From Methylacidiphilum caldifontis (GTDB taxonomy: Bacteria; Verrucomicrobiota; Verrucomicrobiia; Methylacidiphilales; CAMAQI01), in NCBI GenBank assembly GCA_945860255.1, contig CAMAQI010000178.1, forward strand, positions 1 to 5,033: a stretch of DNA of 5,033 nt, written 5' to 3'. Below are positions 3,526 through 5,033 of the stretch, one piece after another; position 1 is the stretch's first letter; each line of letters opens with the position of its first letter. Below the pieces are notes generated by a model. The model was not told the DNA's origin. It searched no databases and was given only the letters and a program-made list of their open reading frames with translations. Made by a program: the position numbers and the translations under genes.

Positions 3526-5033
3526 TTAGATTGGTCTTGCCCAGCTTCTACCATCGCGGCGGAGGAGTTCGTCGGATTCGACGGGACCCATGGAGCCGGG
3601 GGAGTAGAGGGGCATATTCGTTGTATCTTCGTTGGCCCAGGCGGCACGGACACTGTCGATGATTCTCCAGGCCTCTTCGACTTCGTCGGAACGAGTAAAG
3701 AGGGTCGATTCACCGAGCATCGCATCGCAGATCAGACGTTCGTAGGCTTCGGGGAGATAGTGTTGTCCGCTCTCACGATAGTTGAAGCTCATTTCGACCT
3801 GTTTCAAGGTCGGTTGGCTCGGGACTTTCGTATTGAAGTGGAGGTGAATCCCTTCGTCCGGTTGGATCCGAATTCGGAGCCAATTACGGCTGATCTTCAT
3901 GTTGTTCGCGGCAAAGAGCACCGAGGGAGGGCGCTTGAAGATAATCGAGATTTCGCTGAACTGTTTTTGCAGCGCCTTTCCGGTTCGAAGATAGAAAGGA
4001 ACGCCGTGCCAACGCCAGTTATCGATCTCCAGTCGCATCGCCACGTAGGTTTCGATCATGGAGTTGGGATCGACCTTTTCCTCTTGGCGATAGGGAGGGA
4101 TTTGACGGCCATCGATGAGACCGCCGCCGTATTGAGCGCGAACGGTGCGCTTCAGGATTTCAGCATTCGAGGGCATCGTGATCGATTTGAGAACCTTCAC
4201 CTTTTCGTCACGGATATTTTCCGCTTCGAGCCGTGCGGGAGGTTCCATGGCGATTAAGCTGAAGAGTTGCATGAGATGGTTTTGCACCATGTCCCGACTG
4301 GCTCCCGCCCCTTCGTAGTAACCGCCACGACCTTCGACCGAGACTTTTTCTGCGACCGTAATTTGGACGTGATCGATGTAGCGACTATCCCAGAGTGGTT
4401 CGTAGATCGAGTTTCCGAAGCGGAAGTAGAGAAGATTTTGAACCGTCTCTTTTCCGAGGTAGTGATCGATGCGATAGATCGTTTTCTCGGGAAAATATTT
4501 CACGAGATCGCGATTGAGTTTCTGTGCGGTAGGCAGGTCTTCGCCGAACGGCTTTTCAACGATGAGGCGGCGGGTATGAACCCCCTCTTCATCCGGGGCA
4601 AGGCCGGCTTTGAATAAGTTCTCCGCAACGACACAGAAGTAATTGGGAGAGGTCGCCAGATAAAAGAGATAATTTCCTTTATAAGCATTTGCGAGGGGGA
4701 GCGACTGGAGTCGTTCCCCGAGTTTAACGTAATCGGAGGCGGTGGGGAGATCTCCCACTTGGTAGAAGATACGGGATTCGAGCCATTTCCAGACCTTTTC
4801 GTCGACCGGTTTCGTGTGAGCGAACTTGTCGAGCGAGGCTTTGAGTTCCTGACGGAAGGTCGCATCATCTTTTTCGCGTCGAGCGAAACCGATGATTGAG
4901 AAACCTTCAGGCAAGTGGCCGTTTTTTGCCAGATGGTAGAAGGCAGGAATGATTTTACGATGCGTTAAATCTCCCGTGGCGCCGAAGATGACAGCGGCGG
5001 TTGGGGGGACTCGAAGAGCCGAGGCGTTGGTAT
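3526..5033 (-). CDS. zwf: Glucose-6-phosphate 1-dehydrogenase, N-terminus outside the window
   Basis: This enzyme oxidises glucose 6-phosphate to 6-phosphogluconolactone with NADP+ (or NAD+), the first step of the oxidative pentose phosphate pathway in the cytoplasm. The frame is open to the right edge: 501 complete codons are visible, so against a family length of about 480-515 only a short N-terminal piece is missing. A TTG at 4912-4914 is an internal leucine codon, not the start, because the cofactor-binding motif lies upstream of it. Counting from the first complete codon: GATGDL of the Rossmann fold at 17-22; EKPFGED at 159-165; the substrate-site motif RIDHYLGKE at 187-195; VQNHLMQ at 249-255, carrying the His that acts as general base in characterised homologues; YLRTGK at 347-352. 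The C-terminal half is the usual beta+alpha domain and ends in DGRSWARPI. All key motifs look intact. The stop TAA is followed by a strong terminator. Promoter and start lie outside the window. Confidence 0.98.
   Translation of the reverse strand, partial: TNASALRVPPTAAVIFGATGDLTHRKIIPAFYHLAKNGHLPEGFSIIGFARREKDDATFRQELKASLDKFAHTKPVDEKVWKWLESRIFYQVGDLPTASDYVKLGERLQSLPLANAYKGNYLFYLATSPNYFCVVAENLFKAGLAPDEEGVHTRRLIVEKPFGEDLPTAQKLNRDLVKYFPEKTIYRIDHYLGKETVQNLLYFRFGNSIYEPLWDSRYIDHVQITVAEKVSVEGRGGYYEGAGASRDMVQNHLMQLFSLIAMEPPARLEAENIRDEKVKVLKSITMPSNAEILKRTVRAQYGGGLIDGRQIPPYRQEEKVDPNSMIETYVAMRLEIDNWRWHGVPFYLRTGKALQKQFSEISIIFKRPPSVLFAANNMKISRNWLRIRIQPDEGIHLHFNTKVPSQPTLKQVEMSFNYRESGQHYLPEAYERLICDAMLGESTLFTRSDEVEEAWRIIDSVRAAWANEDTTNMPLYSPGSMGPVESDELLRRDGRSWARPI

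Noticed and set aside
3760..4257. Long plus-strand frame of 165 codons opposite zwf
   Set aside because: It is antisense to the conserved G6PDH C-terminal domain and its composition follows from the complementary codons.
4912..4914. TTG as the zwf start codon
   Set aside because: The frame continues upstream to the window edge and encodes the essential GATGDL cofactor motif, so this is an internal leucine.

Overview
The window holds two complete or near-complete bacterial housekeeping genes, both on the minus strand, and a gene-poor, repeat-rich left third. From the right edge, a glucose-6-phosphate dehydrogenase gene (zwf) runs in from beyond the window and stops at 3526. A strong rho-independent terminator follows at 3468-3499. 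A 296-base intergenic gap then leads to a complete gene for the RNA-binding transcription accessory protein Tex (3229 down to 956), which has its own good sigma70-type promoter at 3276-3305. The two genes point the same way, but the terminator and the separate promoter argue that they are transcribed independently. G6PDH opens the oxidative pentose phosphate pathway (NADPH and pentoses). Tex is a nucleic-acid-binding protein linked to transcription. No functional link between them is visible.

Positions 149-955 contain no convincing gene. This stretch is visibly richer in A+T than the genes and is dense with inverted repeats: a 21-nt-loop stem at 300-338, a 14-bp stem at 419-486, a near-perfect palindrome at 610-632 and a more G+C-rich, hairpin-forming block at 705-790. 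Part of it (370-860) is bounded by a perfect 13-bp inverted repeat, so it may be a relic non-autonomous mobile element or a nest of dispersed repeats. A member of a 28-base CACGAAGG-like repeat family lies here on the minus strand (661-688). A second member lies on the plus strand upstream of tex (3313-3340), so tex sits between two outward-facing copies. At the extreme left a minus-strand frame, open from its ATG at 148 to the window edge, may be the N-terminus of an unidentified small protein.

Organism: a bacterium with mid-range G+C genes, long spacers and many interspersed short repeats. The CACGAAGG-type repeats and the style of the G6PDH C-terminus made me think of the Planctomycetes-Verrucomicrobia-Chlamydiae group or another repeat-rich environmental lineage. 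This is a weak impression from memory, not a demonstrated placement. I found no convincing new multi-gene system. The points of interest are the repeats and their placement around tex.
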